Part shown: in pieces, positions 34,641 to 43,115 of the stretch | How positions within the stretch are numbered: position 1 is the stretch's first letter | Layout of the letters: the number at the start of each line of letters is the position of its first letter | Source: Streptomyces sp. NRRL WC-3618 | Lineage (GTDB): Bacteria; Actinomycetota; Actinomycetes; Streptomycetales; Streptomycetaceae | DNA: 60,838 nucleotides | Assembly: GCF_001280005.1 (NCBI RefSeq) | Contig: NZ_LGDW01000349.1 | Coordinates: 1-60,838, forward strand | Reading direction: 5' to 3' | Translations under genes and position numbers: made by a program | Notes under the pieces: model-generated | What the model saw: the letters and a program-made list of their open reading frames with translations, nothing else | What the model was told of the DNA's origin: nothing | Databases searched by the model: none

Positions 34641-35864
34641 GTGGACCGCTGCATCGTCCTGGTGGACGCCGGGTATCTGCTCGGGGCCGCGGCGAGTCTT
34701 CTCGCCGGAGAGCCCTCGCGGTCCCGGATCACCGTCGACCACACCGCCCTCATCCAGGGCCTGCGAGAACGCGCCGAGTCGGACACCGAACGGCCACTGC
34801 TGCGCATCTACTGGTTCGACGGCGCCCCCGACCGGGTGCCCCAGCCCGAGCACCGCAGACTGCGCGTGATGCCCCGGGTCACCGTCCGGCTCGGCGCCCT
34901 GACCCGCAGCGACGGACGGTGGGCCCAGAAGGGCGTCGACGCCGCCATGCACGCCGAGCTGACCGAGCTGGCCCGCAACCGCGCCTGCTCCGACATCGTC
35001 CTCGTCACCGGCGACGGCGATCTGCTGCCGGGCATGATGGCGGCCAAGGAACACGGAGTCGCCGTACACCTGTGGGCCGTGCAGGCTGCCGACGGGGACT
35101 ACAACCAGTCCGAGGACCTGGTCGCCGAGGCCGACGAGCGGCGCGTCCTCGACCGTACGTGGATCACCAAGGCCGTACGGGCCAAGGAGATCGGCGGGAT
35201 CTGCGCGCCGCAGCCCGCGCCCCGGCCCGAGATCGCCGCGATCCTGTCCGCGCCGCTGCCCGAGTCGTCGCTCGCGCAGACCGGCGAGCGGGCCGCCGAC
35301 GAGCAGCAGCAGGAGCACACGGCGGCGCCGGACGCGCAGAACGGCGCCCAGGAGCGGGTGCCCGCGCCCAAGGGCGTCCCGACCCCGAAGGACCTGGCCG
35401 CGCTGCGGGCCCCCGGCGCCCAGCCCGCCCAGCATCCCGCGAACGCGACCCTGCGCTGGTCCTCCGACAAGGGCTGGGTCGACCGGCCGGGCGTGGCCTC
35501 CGAGCCCCCCGAGATCGCGTCCATGCCGACGCTGGCCCAGCTCACCTCGGCCGAGCAGCGCTGGGCGGACCGCGAGGAGGACATCACCACGGTCGGCGGT
35601 GATCCCTACGAGGTCGGACAGGTGTTCGCGCGCCGCTGGATGGAACGCCTCCCGGAACCCGCTCAAGTGCAGAAACTGTCCACCATGTACCCCCGTATCC
35701 CGCACCGCGTCGACGGCGAGCTGCTGCGCTACGCCGCCCGCTTCGGTCTGCTCGCCCACAAGGACGACCAGATCGACGAGCACGACCGGTACGCGATCAG
35801 GGCCGGCTTCTGGCGTGAGATCGACGTCCGTACGGCGGCGGAGCACGCACCCGCCGGCGAGTGA
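34641..35864 (+). CDS. NYN-domain (PIN-like) ribonuclease-type protein
   Basis: Protein of 407 residues. The N-terminal NYN domain (about 1-170) shows the acidic residues of the PIN/NYN nuclease fold in IVLVDAGYL (D9), KGVDAAMHAEL and VLVTGDGDLLPGM. A disordered segment rich in Ala, Pro, Gln and Glu (about 190-290) leads to a conserved C-terminal domain (about 300-400, with GQVFARRWMERLP and IPHRVDGELLRYA) that resembles the OST-HTH-type tails found with NYN domains, though I cannot confirm that. GTG 34641 is preferred over GTG 34632 because GAGGGTGG then has proper spacing. RNA cleavage is inferred from the fold. Confidence 0.8.
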   Translation: MDRCIVLVDAGYLLGAAASLLAGEPSRSRITVDHTALIQGLRERAESDTERPLLRIYWFDGAPDRVPQPEHRRLRVMPRVTVRLGALTRSDGRWAQKGVDAAMHAELTELARNRACSDIVLVTGDGDLLPGMMAAKEHGVAVHLWAVQAADGDYNQSEDLVAEADERRVLDRTWITKAVRAKEIGGICAPQPAPRPEIAAILSAPLPESSLAQTGERAADEQQQEHTAAPDAQNGAQERVPAPKGVPTPKDLAALRAPGAQPAQHPANATLRWSSDKGWVDRPGVASEPPEIASMPTLAQLTSAEQRWADREEDITTVGGDPYEVGQVFARRWMERLPEPAQVQKLSTMYPRIPHRVDGELLRYAARFGLLAHKDDQIDEHDRYAIRAGFWREIDVRTAAEHAPAGE

Positions 35865-35939
35865 GCGGCCCGGTCCGGACAAGGACCGGGCGGGGGTTGA
35901 ATTTCAGGCGGTGTCGGGCACCCCGTACTCTCGTCCTTC

Positions 35940-36956
35940 GTGAGTACGAGCACGGCACACGCAGCCCTACACGGTGACGATGTCGTGTGCGCGGTGCGCG
36001 ATCTCACCAAGACCTATCGCGCGGTACGCGGCCGGCGCGGCGCCCCCGGAACCCCAGAGGTACGGGCCACCGACGCCGTGGAGCTGGACGTCCGGCGCGG
36101 TGAGATCTTCGGACTGCTCGGGCCGAACGGTGCCGGCAAGTCGACCCTCGTCCGGCAGATCACCGGCCTGATGCGCCCCGACCGGGGCAGCGTAGAGATC
36201 CTGAGCCACGACGTCGTGCGCCACCCCGAGCGAGCCGCGCGCATCCTCGCCTACCTCGGCCAGGAGTCCAGCGCCCTCGACGAACTGACCGTCTCGCTCG
36301 CCGTCGAGACCACCGCGCGACTGCGCGGCCTCGATGTGCGGCAGGCGCGCGCGGAACGGGACGCGGTCCTGGAGGAACTCGGGATCACGGCACTGGCCGC
36401 CCGGCCCCTCCGCAAGCTGTCCGGTGGGCAGCGGCGGCTCGCCTGTTTCGCCACCGCGCTGGTCGGGGAACGGCCGCTGCTCGTCCTCGACGAGCCGACG
36501 ACCGGGATGGATCCCGTGGCGCGGCGGGCCGTGTGGTCGGCGGTGGACCGGCGGCGCGCCGAACGCGGTACGACGGTGCTGCTGGTCACCCACAACGTGA
36601 TCGAAGCGGAAACGGTTCTCGACCGGGTCGCCGTTCTCGACCGGGGGCGCGTGATCGCGTGCGACACGCCTGCCGGACTGAAGGAGCAGGTCGCGGGCGA
36701 GGTCCGGGTCGATCTGGTCTGGCGGGAGTCGGCGCCGCTGCACGTCCCCGAGGTCGCCGCGCTGCGGGACCGGGCCGTCGAATCGGGGCGCAGGTGGACG
36801 TTGCGGCTGGCCCCCGAGGAGGCCCGCGCGGCCGTCGCCACCGTCACCGGCGGGGCCGCCTTCACCGCGCTGGACGACTTCACGCTGGCCACGCCGAGCC
36901 TGGAGGACGTGTATCTGGCGCTCGGGGGCAACGTGCAGGGGCTGGTGAAGGCGTGA
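35940..36956 (+). CDS. ABC transporter ATP-binding protein
   Basis: ATPase subunit of 338 residues of the DrrA/NatA-type export family. Walker A is GPNGAGKST, the signature is LSGGQRRLA, Walker B is LLVLDEPTTGMDP, with the switch histidine in LLVTHN. A C-terminal extension of about 100 residues follows the nucleotide domain, as in this family. TACTCT at 35926-35931 lies 8 nt before GTG 35940, so the message is probably leaderless. The permease gene follows after 112 bp. The exported substrate cannot be told. Confidence 0.93.
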   Translation: MSTSTAHAALHGDDVVCAVRDLTKTYRAVRGRRGAPGTPEVRATDAVELDVRRGEIFGLLGPNGAGKSTLVRQITGLMRPDRGSVEILSHDVVRHPERAARILAYLGQESSALDELTVSLAVETTARLRGLDVRQARAERDAVLEELGITALAARPLRKLSGGQRRLACFATALVGERPLLVLDEPTTGMDPVARRAVWSAVDRRRAERGTTVLLVTHNVIEAETVLDRVAVLDRGRVIACDTPAGLKEQVAGEVRVDLVWRESAPLHVPEVAALRDRAVESGRRWTLRLAPEEARAAVATVTGGAAFTALDDFTLATPSLEDVYLALGGNVQGLVKA

Positions 36957-37068
36957 GCGGGCTGAGCGTGGTGAGCGTGGGCGGCTTCGGATCCGTACGG
37001 GTGTGTGTGCGGGGAGTGGCGGGGGAGAGGGCGGCTGTCGTGACCGGGACGAAGAGGAGCAGCTCGAC

Positions 37069-37896
37069 GTGAGTTTCGTACCCGCCGAGGTGCTGCCGGG
37101 CAGCGCCCTGGCCGCGCAGAAGACGCCCGCGCGCCGCGCGGCGGCCGAGCTGGGGCCGCGTGCGCGGCTGTGGCCCGCGCTGGTCGCGGTGTACCGGGCG
37201 CAGCTGTCCCGGGCCCGGGTCGCGCGGATTCCGCTGCTGTTCGTGGCGACCTTCCAGTCCGTCGGGATCATGATCCTGATGCGGGGGGTCGTGGACGGGG
37301 GCGGCGAGGCGCGGGCCGTGGTGGCCGGGGCTTCGGTGCTGGTGGTGGCTTTCGTCGCGCTGAATCTGCTCGCTCAGTACTTCGGGCAGTTGCGGGCCAG
37401 CGGCGGGCTCGATCACTACGCCACGCTGCCGGTACCGCCGGCGGCCGTGGTGCTGGGGGCCGCGGGGGCGTACGCCTCCTTCACCGTGCCGGGGACCGTC
37501 GTCACGGCGGTGTTCGGGTGCCTGCTCTACGGGCTGCCGCTGACACATCTGTGGGTGCTCGCCTTGGTGATCCCGCTCGCGGGGGCCGCGCTCGCCGGGC
37601 TCGGCGCCGCGTTCGGGCTGCTCGCGCCGCGGCCGGAACTGGCCACGCTGCTCGGGCAGTTGGGTATGTCGGCGGCGCTGTTGCTGGGCGTGCTGCCGGC
37701 GGAGCGGATGCCCGGGGTGGTGCGGTTCGCGCGGGATCTGCTGCCTTCGACGTACGGCGTGGAGGCCTTCGCCCGGACCTTCGGGCCCGAACCCGACTGG
37801 GCCTTCGTGTTCGGTGACCTCGCCGTGTGCGCGGGGGTCGGGGTGGTCTCGCTGGCCGTCGCGACCTGGGCGTACCGTCGGGCGGCCGTCCGGTGA
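37069..37896 (+). CDS. ABC-2 type transporter permease
   Basis: Membrane subunit of 275 residues with about six hydrophobic segments between residues 45 and 270 and the ABC-2 permease features RASGGLDHYATLPVP and a C-terminal LLPSTYGVEAF loop. GTG 37069 is chosen over an upstream in-frame start because GAGGAG lies 9 nt before it and the upstream codons are not membrane-like. With the preceding ATPase it forms a complete exporter. Confidence 0.9.
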   Translation: MSFVPAEVLPGSALAAQKTPARRAAAELGPRARLWPALVAVYRAQLSRARVARIPLLFVATFQSVGIMILMRGVVDGGGEARAVVAGASVLVVAFVALNLLAQYFGQLRASGGLDHYATLPVPPAAVVLGAAGAYASFTVPGTVVTAVFGCLLYGLPLTHLWVLALVIPLAGAALAGLGAAFGLLAPRPELATLLGQLGMSAALLLGVLPAERMPGVVRFARDLLPSTYGVEAFARTFGPEPDWAFVFGDLAVCAGVGVVSLAVATWAYRRAAVR

Positions 37897-37930
37897 CGCG
37901 CCGCGTGGACGGGCCTGGCACGATGTCAGT

Positions 37931-38647
37931 GTGACCGCACCGCTGACTCCGCCTCCGCCGCCGCATCAAGATCCCTCGCATGGACATGGCGAGGCTTCGC
38001 GGCCCCAGCAGCCCCTGCAGCAGCAGCCCTCGCTCCAGGAGGCGCAGGACGGCCGGTCCTGGCAGTTCTGGCCGGAGCCGTCCGGGGGAAGCGGGTTCGC
38101 GCCGGCGTACGGACAGGACGGCCCCGGTATGAAGACCGAACTGCGGGAGGCCGCCGTCGTCACGGTGGCGATGGCGCTCGGTGGGGTGCTGCTCGGGCTG
38201 CTGTGGTGGTGGCTGGCGCCGAGTGTGCCGTTGATCGGGGACGTCGTCGACGGCAGGTGGGTCGTGTACGTCAAGGACAGCGAGGGTGAGCAGGCGATCG
38301 GGGTCGACGGAACGTTTACTCTGCTGGCGCTGGCCTTCGGGGCGGTCAGTGCGCTGGGGGCGTTCCTGGTGCGGCGGCGTGGGGGTGTGCCGCTGGTGGT
38401 CGCGCTGGCGGTGGGGGGCGTGCTCGGGTCGGTGCTGGCGTGGCGGCTGGGGGTGTGGCTGGGGCCGGCGCAGGATGTGATCGCTCACGCGAAGGGTGTG
38501 GGCAAGGGGGTGACGTTCTCGGCGCCGTTGAAGTTGGGGGCGAAGGGGGTGTTGCTGGTGTGGTCTGTGGCTGCGCTGGTGGTGCATCTGGGGTTGATGG
38601 GGTTGTTCGGGCCGCGGGACCCGGATGGGGTGGCTCCGCCGGTTTAG
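37931..38647 (+). CDS. Membrane protein, probably DUF2567 family
   Basis: Protein of 238 residues: a Pro/Gln-rich cytoplasmic tail (about 1-68), then four hydrophobic segments (about 76-96, 132-150, 156-174 and 208-226) with a conserved-looking loop VVDGRWVVYVKDSEGEQAIGVDGTF after the first. I believe this is a DUF2567 protein by layout and neighbourhood, but the match is from memory. GTG 37931 follows the ABC permease by 34 bp. Function unknown; possibly an accessory of the exporter. Confidence 0.6.
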   Translation: MTAPLTPPPPPHQDPSHGHGEASRPQQPLQQQPSLQEAQDGRSWQFWPEPSGGSGFAPAYGQDGPGMKTELREAAVVTVAMALGGVLLGLLWWWLAPSVPLIGDVVDGRWVVYVKDSEGEQAIGVDGTFTLLALAFGAVSALGAFLVRRRGGVPLVVALAVGGVLGSVLAWRLGVWLGPAQDVIAHAKGVGKGVTFSAPLKLGAKGVLLVWSVAALVVHLGLMGLFGPRDPDGVAPPV

Positions 38648-38654
38648 GGGGGTG

Positions 38655-38765
38655 TTCTCGCCCCCGCCGCCCATACCCGTCCCATCCCGGGGGCTGCCGC
38701 CCCCGGGCCCCCGCTGTCGGCCCTGAAGGGGCCTTGTCCTCAAACGCCGGACGGGCTGAGGGGGC
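38655..38765 (+). repeat. Dispersed Streptomyces intergenic repeat (AAACGCCGGACGGGCTGA type)
   Basis: The gap after the membrane protein carries a run of words known from many Streptomyces intergenic regions: CCCCCGCCGCCCATACCCGT, then CCCGGGGGC-TGCC-GCCCCCGGG (hairpin arms 38686-38694 and 38699-38707), then GGCCCTGAAGGGGCC and CTCAAACGCCGGACGGGCTGA. It lies between convergent genes, where it may serve as terminator. The rest up to 38873 shows nothing else. Confidence 0.75.
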
Positions 38766-38873
38766 GGGGCCTGGGCTGGATAGATGCGGCGCACGGGTGG
38801 GTCGGCCTGGCTGCGGAAACGGCGCGGGCGGCTGGGCGGGAGAGAAGGCCGGGCTGGAGGGGCAAGCTGCGTC

Positions 38874-39371
38874 CTAGTTGCGGGCGATCGGGGCCCTGAT
38901 TGCCTGGGTGAGGGTCGTGAGGGACTCGGGGGAGAGTTCTACCTCCAGGCCCCGGCGGCCCGCCGAGACGCAGATTGTGGGGTGGGCGTCCGCCGAGTTG
39001 TCCAGGACCGTGCGGAGCTTCTTGCGCTGGCCCAGGGGGGAGATTCCGCCCCGTACGTAGCCCGTCGTGCGCTCCGCGAGTGCGGGGTCCGCCATGGACG
39101 CCCGTTTGCCCGACACCGCCGCCGCCAGCGCCTTCAGGTCCAGCTGGCCCGCCACGGGGACCACCGCGACCGTCAGTACCCCGTCCACGTCCGCCACCAG
39201 GGTCTTGAAGACGCGCTCCGGCGACACCCCCATCGCCTCGGCGGCCTCCTCGCCGTACGAGGGATGCGCGGGGTCGTGCTCGTACGCGTGCACCGTGTAC
39301 GCGACGCCCGCCGCCGTCAGTGCCACTGTCGCCGGGGTGCCCACCGACTGCTGCTGCTTCTTCTTCGCCAT
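38874..39371 (-). CDS. ybaK: YbaK/EbsC-family Cys-tRNA(Pro) deacylase
   Basis: Protein of 165 residues of the YbaK/ProX editing family, which removes cysteine (or alanine) wrongly attached to tRNA-Pro. Family features are the N-terminal HAYEHDP segment, VFKTLVADVDG with the catalytic lysine, GYVRGGISPLGQRKKL and VSAGRRGLEVELSP. ATG 39371 is chosen because GGGGGAG lies 5 nt upstream; the longer frame crosses the preceding gene. It is the last gene of a leftward group with the LON-domain gene 11 bp upstream. Confidence 0.9.
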   Translation of the reverse strand: MAKKKQQQSVGTPATVALTAAGVAYTVHAYEHDPAHPSYGEEAAEAMGVSPERVFKTLVADVDGVLTVAVVPVAGQLDLKALAAAVSGKRASMADPALAERTTGYVRGGISPLGQRKKLRTVLDNSADAHPTICVSAGRRGLEVELSPESLTTLTQAIRAPIARN

Positions 39372-39382
39372 GCGGCTCCCCC

Positions 39383-40123
39383 TCAGTTGAGGCTCGTCGG
39401 GGCGCGGGTCAGGTCCGCCGCGGGCAGCGACGGGAGGTTGCGGATGATCGCCGTCTCCGTGCGCAGGAGGTTCAGTTCCTCGCGGAGCCGGGACGACGTG
39501 TCCGGGGCTTGGAGCAGGCGCTGCTTCGACGGGGTGTCCAGCATCATCGCGGCCGCCACCAGGTACGACACCACCGCCGGCTCGTCGGGCAGCTCCGCGC
39601 CCGTCGACAGGGACCGTTCCCGTGCGCCCGCCAGACGCTTCTGGTACTGCCGGAAGGCTCGCAGGACGCCCTCCGCCAGCGCGCCCGCCTCGTCGCCGGG
39701 GGATTCCTCCAGCTCCTCCAGTTCCGCGGTCAGGAAGGGGCCCGACGCGTCCACCGACACCAGCCGCACCCGGGTCGTACCGGTGGCCAGCACCTCGAAC
39801 GTGCCGTCCGCGCGTTCCCTGATCGTCGCCGCGTCCGCCACGCATCCCACGGAGTGGAACGCCTTGACCGGGTCGTCGCCGAAGCCCGCCGTGGGCCCGC
39901 GGTCGGGCACCGCCGTCTGGTCGGGCAGGCCCTGCGCGCTGGGTGCCACCTCGTGGCCGTCGCGGATCGTCACGACGGCGAACCGGCGCGGTTCGTCCTC
40001 GGGGGTCTTCAGGAGCTCGCGCATCATGGCGCGATATCGCTCCTCGAAGACGTTCAGCGGGATGACGAGTCCCGGGAACAGCACCGAGTTGAGCGGGAAG
40101 AGCGGCAGTTGGACGGTGGTCAC
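39383..40123 (-). CDS. LON substrate-binding domain protein
   Basis: Protein of 246 residues consisting of the N-terminal domain of Lon protease only (LPLFPLNSVLFPGLVIPLNVFEERYR at the start), without ATPase or protease parts. Such stand-alone LON-domain proteins are common and of uncertain role. GTG 40123 lies 8 nt after TAGGCT (minus strand, 40137-40132), a -10 box whose first three bases are the stop codon of the upstream gene; the gene may therefore have its own leaderless message besides read-through. Confidence 0.88.
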   Translation of the reverse strand: MTTVQLPLFPLNSVLFPGLVIPLNVFEERYRAMMRELLKTPEDEPRRFAVVTIRDGHEVAPSAQGLPDQTAVPDRGPTAGFGDDPVKAFHSVGCVADAATIRERADGTFEVLATGTTRVRLVSVDASGPFLTAELEELEESPGDEAGALAEGVLRAFRQYQKRLAGARERSLSTGAELPDEPAVVSYLVAAAMMLDTPSKQRLLQAPDTSSRLREELNLLRTETAIIRNLPSLPAADLTRAPTSLN

Positions 40124-40134
40124 GACGGGAAAGC

Positions 40135-41211
40135 CTAATGGTCGCCGGAGTGGGCGCGTCCGACGTGCTCACTCCGTGGGCGAGCGGCGCACGCCGGGCA
40201 GCGGGCGGCGGGCGCGTTGCGGTGGATCTCCTCGCGTGCTTCGAGGAACCTGCCGAGCGGGTCGTCCGAGAACCGGTCCCAGGGGAAGGACGTGGTGTAC
40301 GGGCCGGTCAGACGCAGTTGGAGGAGGGCGTCCTGCCAGCGGCCGAGCGCGATCAGGACGTAGATGAGCAGGTTGCGCAGTTCGGCCGGCCACGGGTCCG
40401 CCGCCGGGTACGTCGCGGACAGCGCCAGGGCCGTGTCCGCCGCCGCGTCCAGGCGACAGCGGTCCACCACCGTCCTGCCGTCGCCCTCGGTCAGGCAGAT
40501 GAAGGCCGCGTGCAGGGGCAGCGCCTGGACGAGGGTGCCGGGCAGGGCGTCCTGTGCGGCCCGCTCGGCGAAGTCGAAGCACTCGCGGTACGAGCCGGGG
40601 CCGCGCGGGGACCGGAAAGGGCCCGTGGACAGGTACTGGAGCGCCGCCACATGGCAGCCGTAGTGGTGGGGAGAGCGGCGTACGGCCTCCGCCCAGAGCC
40701 TCTCGAACTCGCCGTGCTCCGCGTCGCTGCCCCGCGCCCGGTCCAGCGCGATGCGCCAGGGCACCGGGTCGCGCGGGTCACCCGCCGCCGCGGCCTCCAC
40801 CAACGGGCCGGTCTGCAGCAGGAATTCGGCCCGGGCGGGGGACTCCCAGGCGTGGACCACCGCCAGTTCGGCCGCGATCAGCAGCGCGTCCGGGTCCTCC
40901 GGGGCGGCGGCCCGCCAGGACGTGAGCCACTCGGCGCGGGAGTGCGCGAACGCGGCCAGCCGGATCACGTAGCGGTCGCGGTTGTCCCACTCGCCCGTGG
41001 CGCGGGTGGCGGCCAGCAGTGCGGACGCGGGCCCGTACTCGCCCCGGCCGGCCGCGACCAGTGCGGGGCCGAGCCGGGCGTCGGGCGCGTCGAGCAGTAC
41101 CTCGTCGTCGGCGGGCAGTCCGGCGGGGGCGAGGCGTGGAGACGGCGGAGTGTTCCGTTCCGTCCTGGTGGCACGGAGGAACGCACGCAGCGAAGCCATG
41201 GTGTCGACCAT
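40135..41211 (-). CDS. Uncharacterised alpha-helical (TPR-like) protein
   Basis: Protein of 358 residues that I cannot assign to a named family. It is soluble and rich in Ala, Arg and Leu, with repeated helical pairs around RYVIRLAAFAHSRAEWLTSW and LLIAAELAVVHAWE, resembling tetratricopeptide-type repeats. The C-terminus has a small CPACAAR motif. ATG 41211 (MVDTMASLRAF) is taken as start over an upstream TTG; ATG 41199 is also possible. An AT-rich TAAAAAT near 41258 could be its -10. It is the first gene of the group with the LON-domain and YbaK genes. Confidence 0.7.
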   Translation of the reverse strand: MVDTMASLRAFLRATRTERNTPPSPRLAPAGLPADDEVLLDAPDARLGPALVAAGRGEYGPASALLAATRATGEWDNRDRYVIRLAAFAHSRAEWLTSWRAAAPEDPDALLIAAELAVVHAWESPARAEFLLQTGPLVEAAAAGDPRDPVPWRIALDRARGSDAEHGEFERLWAEAVRRSPHHYGCHVAALQYLSTGPFRSPRGPGSYRECFDFAERAAQDALPGTLVQALPLHAAFICLTEGDGRTVVDRCRLDAAADTALALSATYPAADPWPAELRNLLIYVLIALGRWQDALLQLRLTGPYTTSFPWDRFSDDPLGRFLEAREEIHRNAPAARCPACAARPRSEHVGRAHSGDH

Positions 41212-41309
41212 TGAAAGGCGCAGGTAGGGGCCGCGCCAGACCAAATGGGCACCCGATTTTTAGTTGTACGGCGAGAGGTGAGGGGATGGTGAAGAAAAAT
41301 GAGCGCTGC

Positions 41310-42908
41310 TCAGCTTCTGCGCAGCGTCCGGGTCGCCCCCGCCGCCACCGTCGTCGCCAGGACCCAGCCCAGCATGATGATCGCGGCGGCCAGCCACTGC
41401 CAGCCGCCGCGCAGCTGCCAGAACCCCACCTGGCCCAGATCGATCACCGGGAGAAGCAGGTCCAGGGCGAAGAGCGAGGGGTTCCACGGCGGGTGTTCCC
41501 CACTGTTCAGCGGCGGATGGCTCGCGTGCGCGAACGCCACCGAACTCGCCGCCCACAGCACCGCCATCCACACGGCGGCCCGGCCGGGCCGGTACCCGTA
41601 AGCGACCGTCCAGTCCTGCACGTACCCCCACAGCTTCGCCGCAGGCGGCAGGGTCTCGCGGCGCCGACGCTGCTTGGCGAGCAGTACCTCGCGCGCGTCC
41701 TCGTCCTCACCGCTGTTGCGCAGCACGGCGGCCAGCCGCTCGTACGGCTCCGGGCTGTACTCGGCGGTCGCCGCCGCCACCCACGCCAGCCGCTGCGCCG
41801 GCGGGAACGGCCCCTGCGGTACGAGGTTCTCGTATCCGAAGCCGCCCATGTGCAGGTTGCCCGGTCCCGGCCAACTGCCCGCCCGGTCCATGAGGTTGAC
41901 GACCTTGGCGCCCGACAGGACCACCTTGCCGCGCTCCGGCCGGTCCCCGAGGAAGCGCAGCTCGGGTGTCTGCACCCGGCGCAGCGACAGCTCCTGGTCG
42001 TCCGTGAACGTGAGCCGGGCGCGTTCGAGGTCGACGGCGTCGCCGAACCGGCCGTCGTCCAGCCGGATGCCGCCCTCGCACTCGAAGCGCTGGATGCGCG
42101 TCCCGCGCGCGGGGGTCGTGCCGCTGGTCATGATGGGGTTCCAGACCCCGGCGGGGGTCAGATACAGCGTGCGGCCCACGGTCAGCTGGGGGGCGTTGAG
42201 CGCGAGTCTCCCGTACGGATTGGCGAGCCTGCTGCCGCGCAGGCTCAGGGAGACGCCGATCGTCGCCCCGCGCAGGCTCAGCTCGCCGTGCGACTCCAGC
42301 ATCTCGGCCTGGAGGTCCTGCCCGACGTTCATCCCGTCCCCGACCAGCGAGCGCCCACGCCGGTCCCGGTAGACGACGGCCTGGTTGAGCAGCAGATCCG
42401 TACCGATGTGCGCGTCGGTGAGGCGTACGCCGTTGTGGAAGCGGCAGCGGGGGAGATGCAGATCGCCCTCGGTGTGCACCCGGGCCGCCTCCAGTCGCGG
42501 CACCGAGCAGTCCACCATCCGTACGGTCGTGAAGTGGGCCTCCGGCAGCAGGATCTCGTTCTCGAACCGGCAGCCCTTCAGCTCGACGTACGGCTCGACC
42601 GTGCCGCCGGCCAGGTCGAGCGTGCCGCTGATCTGCACGCCGGTGAGCTTGAGGGACGACACGCGCCCCGCGAGCGCGGGCGGGCCGTCGAGGAGCAGCC
42701 AGCACACGATGCGGGCCCGCACCGTCCGGTCGGCGCCCCACGGATGGCCGCCGTGCGGATCGTCGACGACGGTGTCGCCGCTGCTCAGGTCCAGCACGCT
42801 GCCGTTGCGGAAGGCCTGCCACATGCCGACCTCGGCGGCGCTCAGGTCGTCCGGCGGTTCCCCCGCGGTCCGCGAGTCCCCCGTGCGGATCCCGGCACCC
42901 TCTGTCAC
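41310..42908 (-). CDS. Large membrane protein with a repeat-rich beta-solenoid-like N-terminal part
   Basis: Protein of 532 residues. Residues about 80-370 have short recurring motifs such as LKLTGVQISGTLDLAGG, LSLRGATIGVSLSLRGS and VHTEGDLHLPRCRF that suggest a pentapeptide-like or bactofilin-like solenoid. Residues about 455-525 contain two or three membrane helices. Homologues in Streptomyces are often labelled membrane-associated oxidoreductase, but I see no redox cofactor motif. GTG 42908 is preceded by GGAGGAG. It is divergent from hisD. Function unknown. Confidence 0.75.
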   Translation of the reverse strand: MTEGAGIRTGDSRTAGEPPDDLSAAEVGMWQAFRNGSVLDLSSGDTVVDDPHGGHPWGADRTVRARIVCWLLLDGPPALAGRVSSLKLTGVQISGTLDLAGGTVEPYVELKGCRFENEILLPEAHFTTVRMVDCSVPRLEAARVHTEGDLHLPRCRFHNGVRLTDAHIGTDLLLNQAVVYRDRRGRSLVGDGMNVGQDLQAEMLESHGELSLRGATIGVSLSLRGSRLANPYGRLALNAPQLTVGRTLYLTPAGVWNPIMTSGTTPARGTRIQRFECEGGIRLDDGRFGDAVDLERARLTFTDDQELSLRRVQTPELRFLGDRPERGKVVLSGAKVVNLMDRAGSWPGPGNLHMGGFGYENLVPQGPFPPAQRLAWVAAATAEYSPEPYERLAAVLRNSGEDEDAREVLLAKQRRRRETLPPAAKLWGYVQDWTVAYGYRPGRAAVWMAVLWAASSVAFAHASHPPLNSGEHPPWNPSLFALDLLLPVIDLGQVGFWQLRGGWQWLAAAIIMLGWVLATTVAAGATRTLRRS

Positions 42909-43115
42909 GACGTTTTCCCACTCCTCCCCGTGTCACCAGGCGTTACCAACAGGTTTAGTACAACCGTTCTGCCCGCTCAGTAACCCTCTGAACTCAAGAC
43001 GTGAAGCTGATCTTCCGAGTTCCCGTGCGGAGCCCGCGGGGGGCCACGCAACGCTCCGTATCAGCCACTGATACGCGCGAACGGCGCCCGATCGACGTCT
43101 GAGAGAATTGACCGC
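42909..43115 (+). promoter_or_regulatory. hisD promoter region with a palindromic operator-like site
   Basis: The 207-bp divergent gap has no gene. CGTATCAG (43057-43064) and CTGATACG (43068-43075) are perfect 8-bp arms around CCA, ending 40 bp before hisD. A possible -10, GAGAAT (43103-43108), lies 7 nt before the GTG, so the operon may be read as a leaderless message, with the palindrome just upstream of the expected -35. This is the only strong symmetric site before the his operon. Confidence 0.6.
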
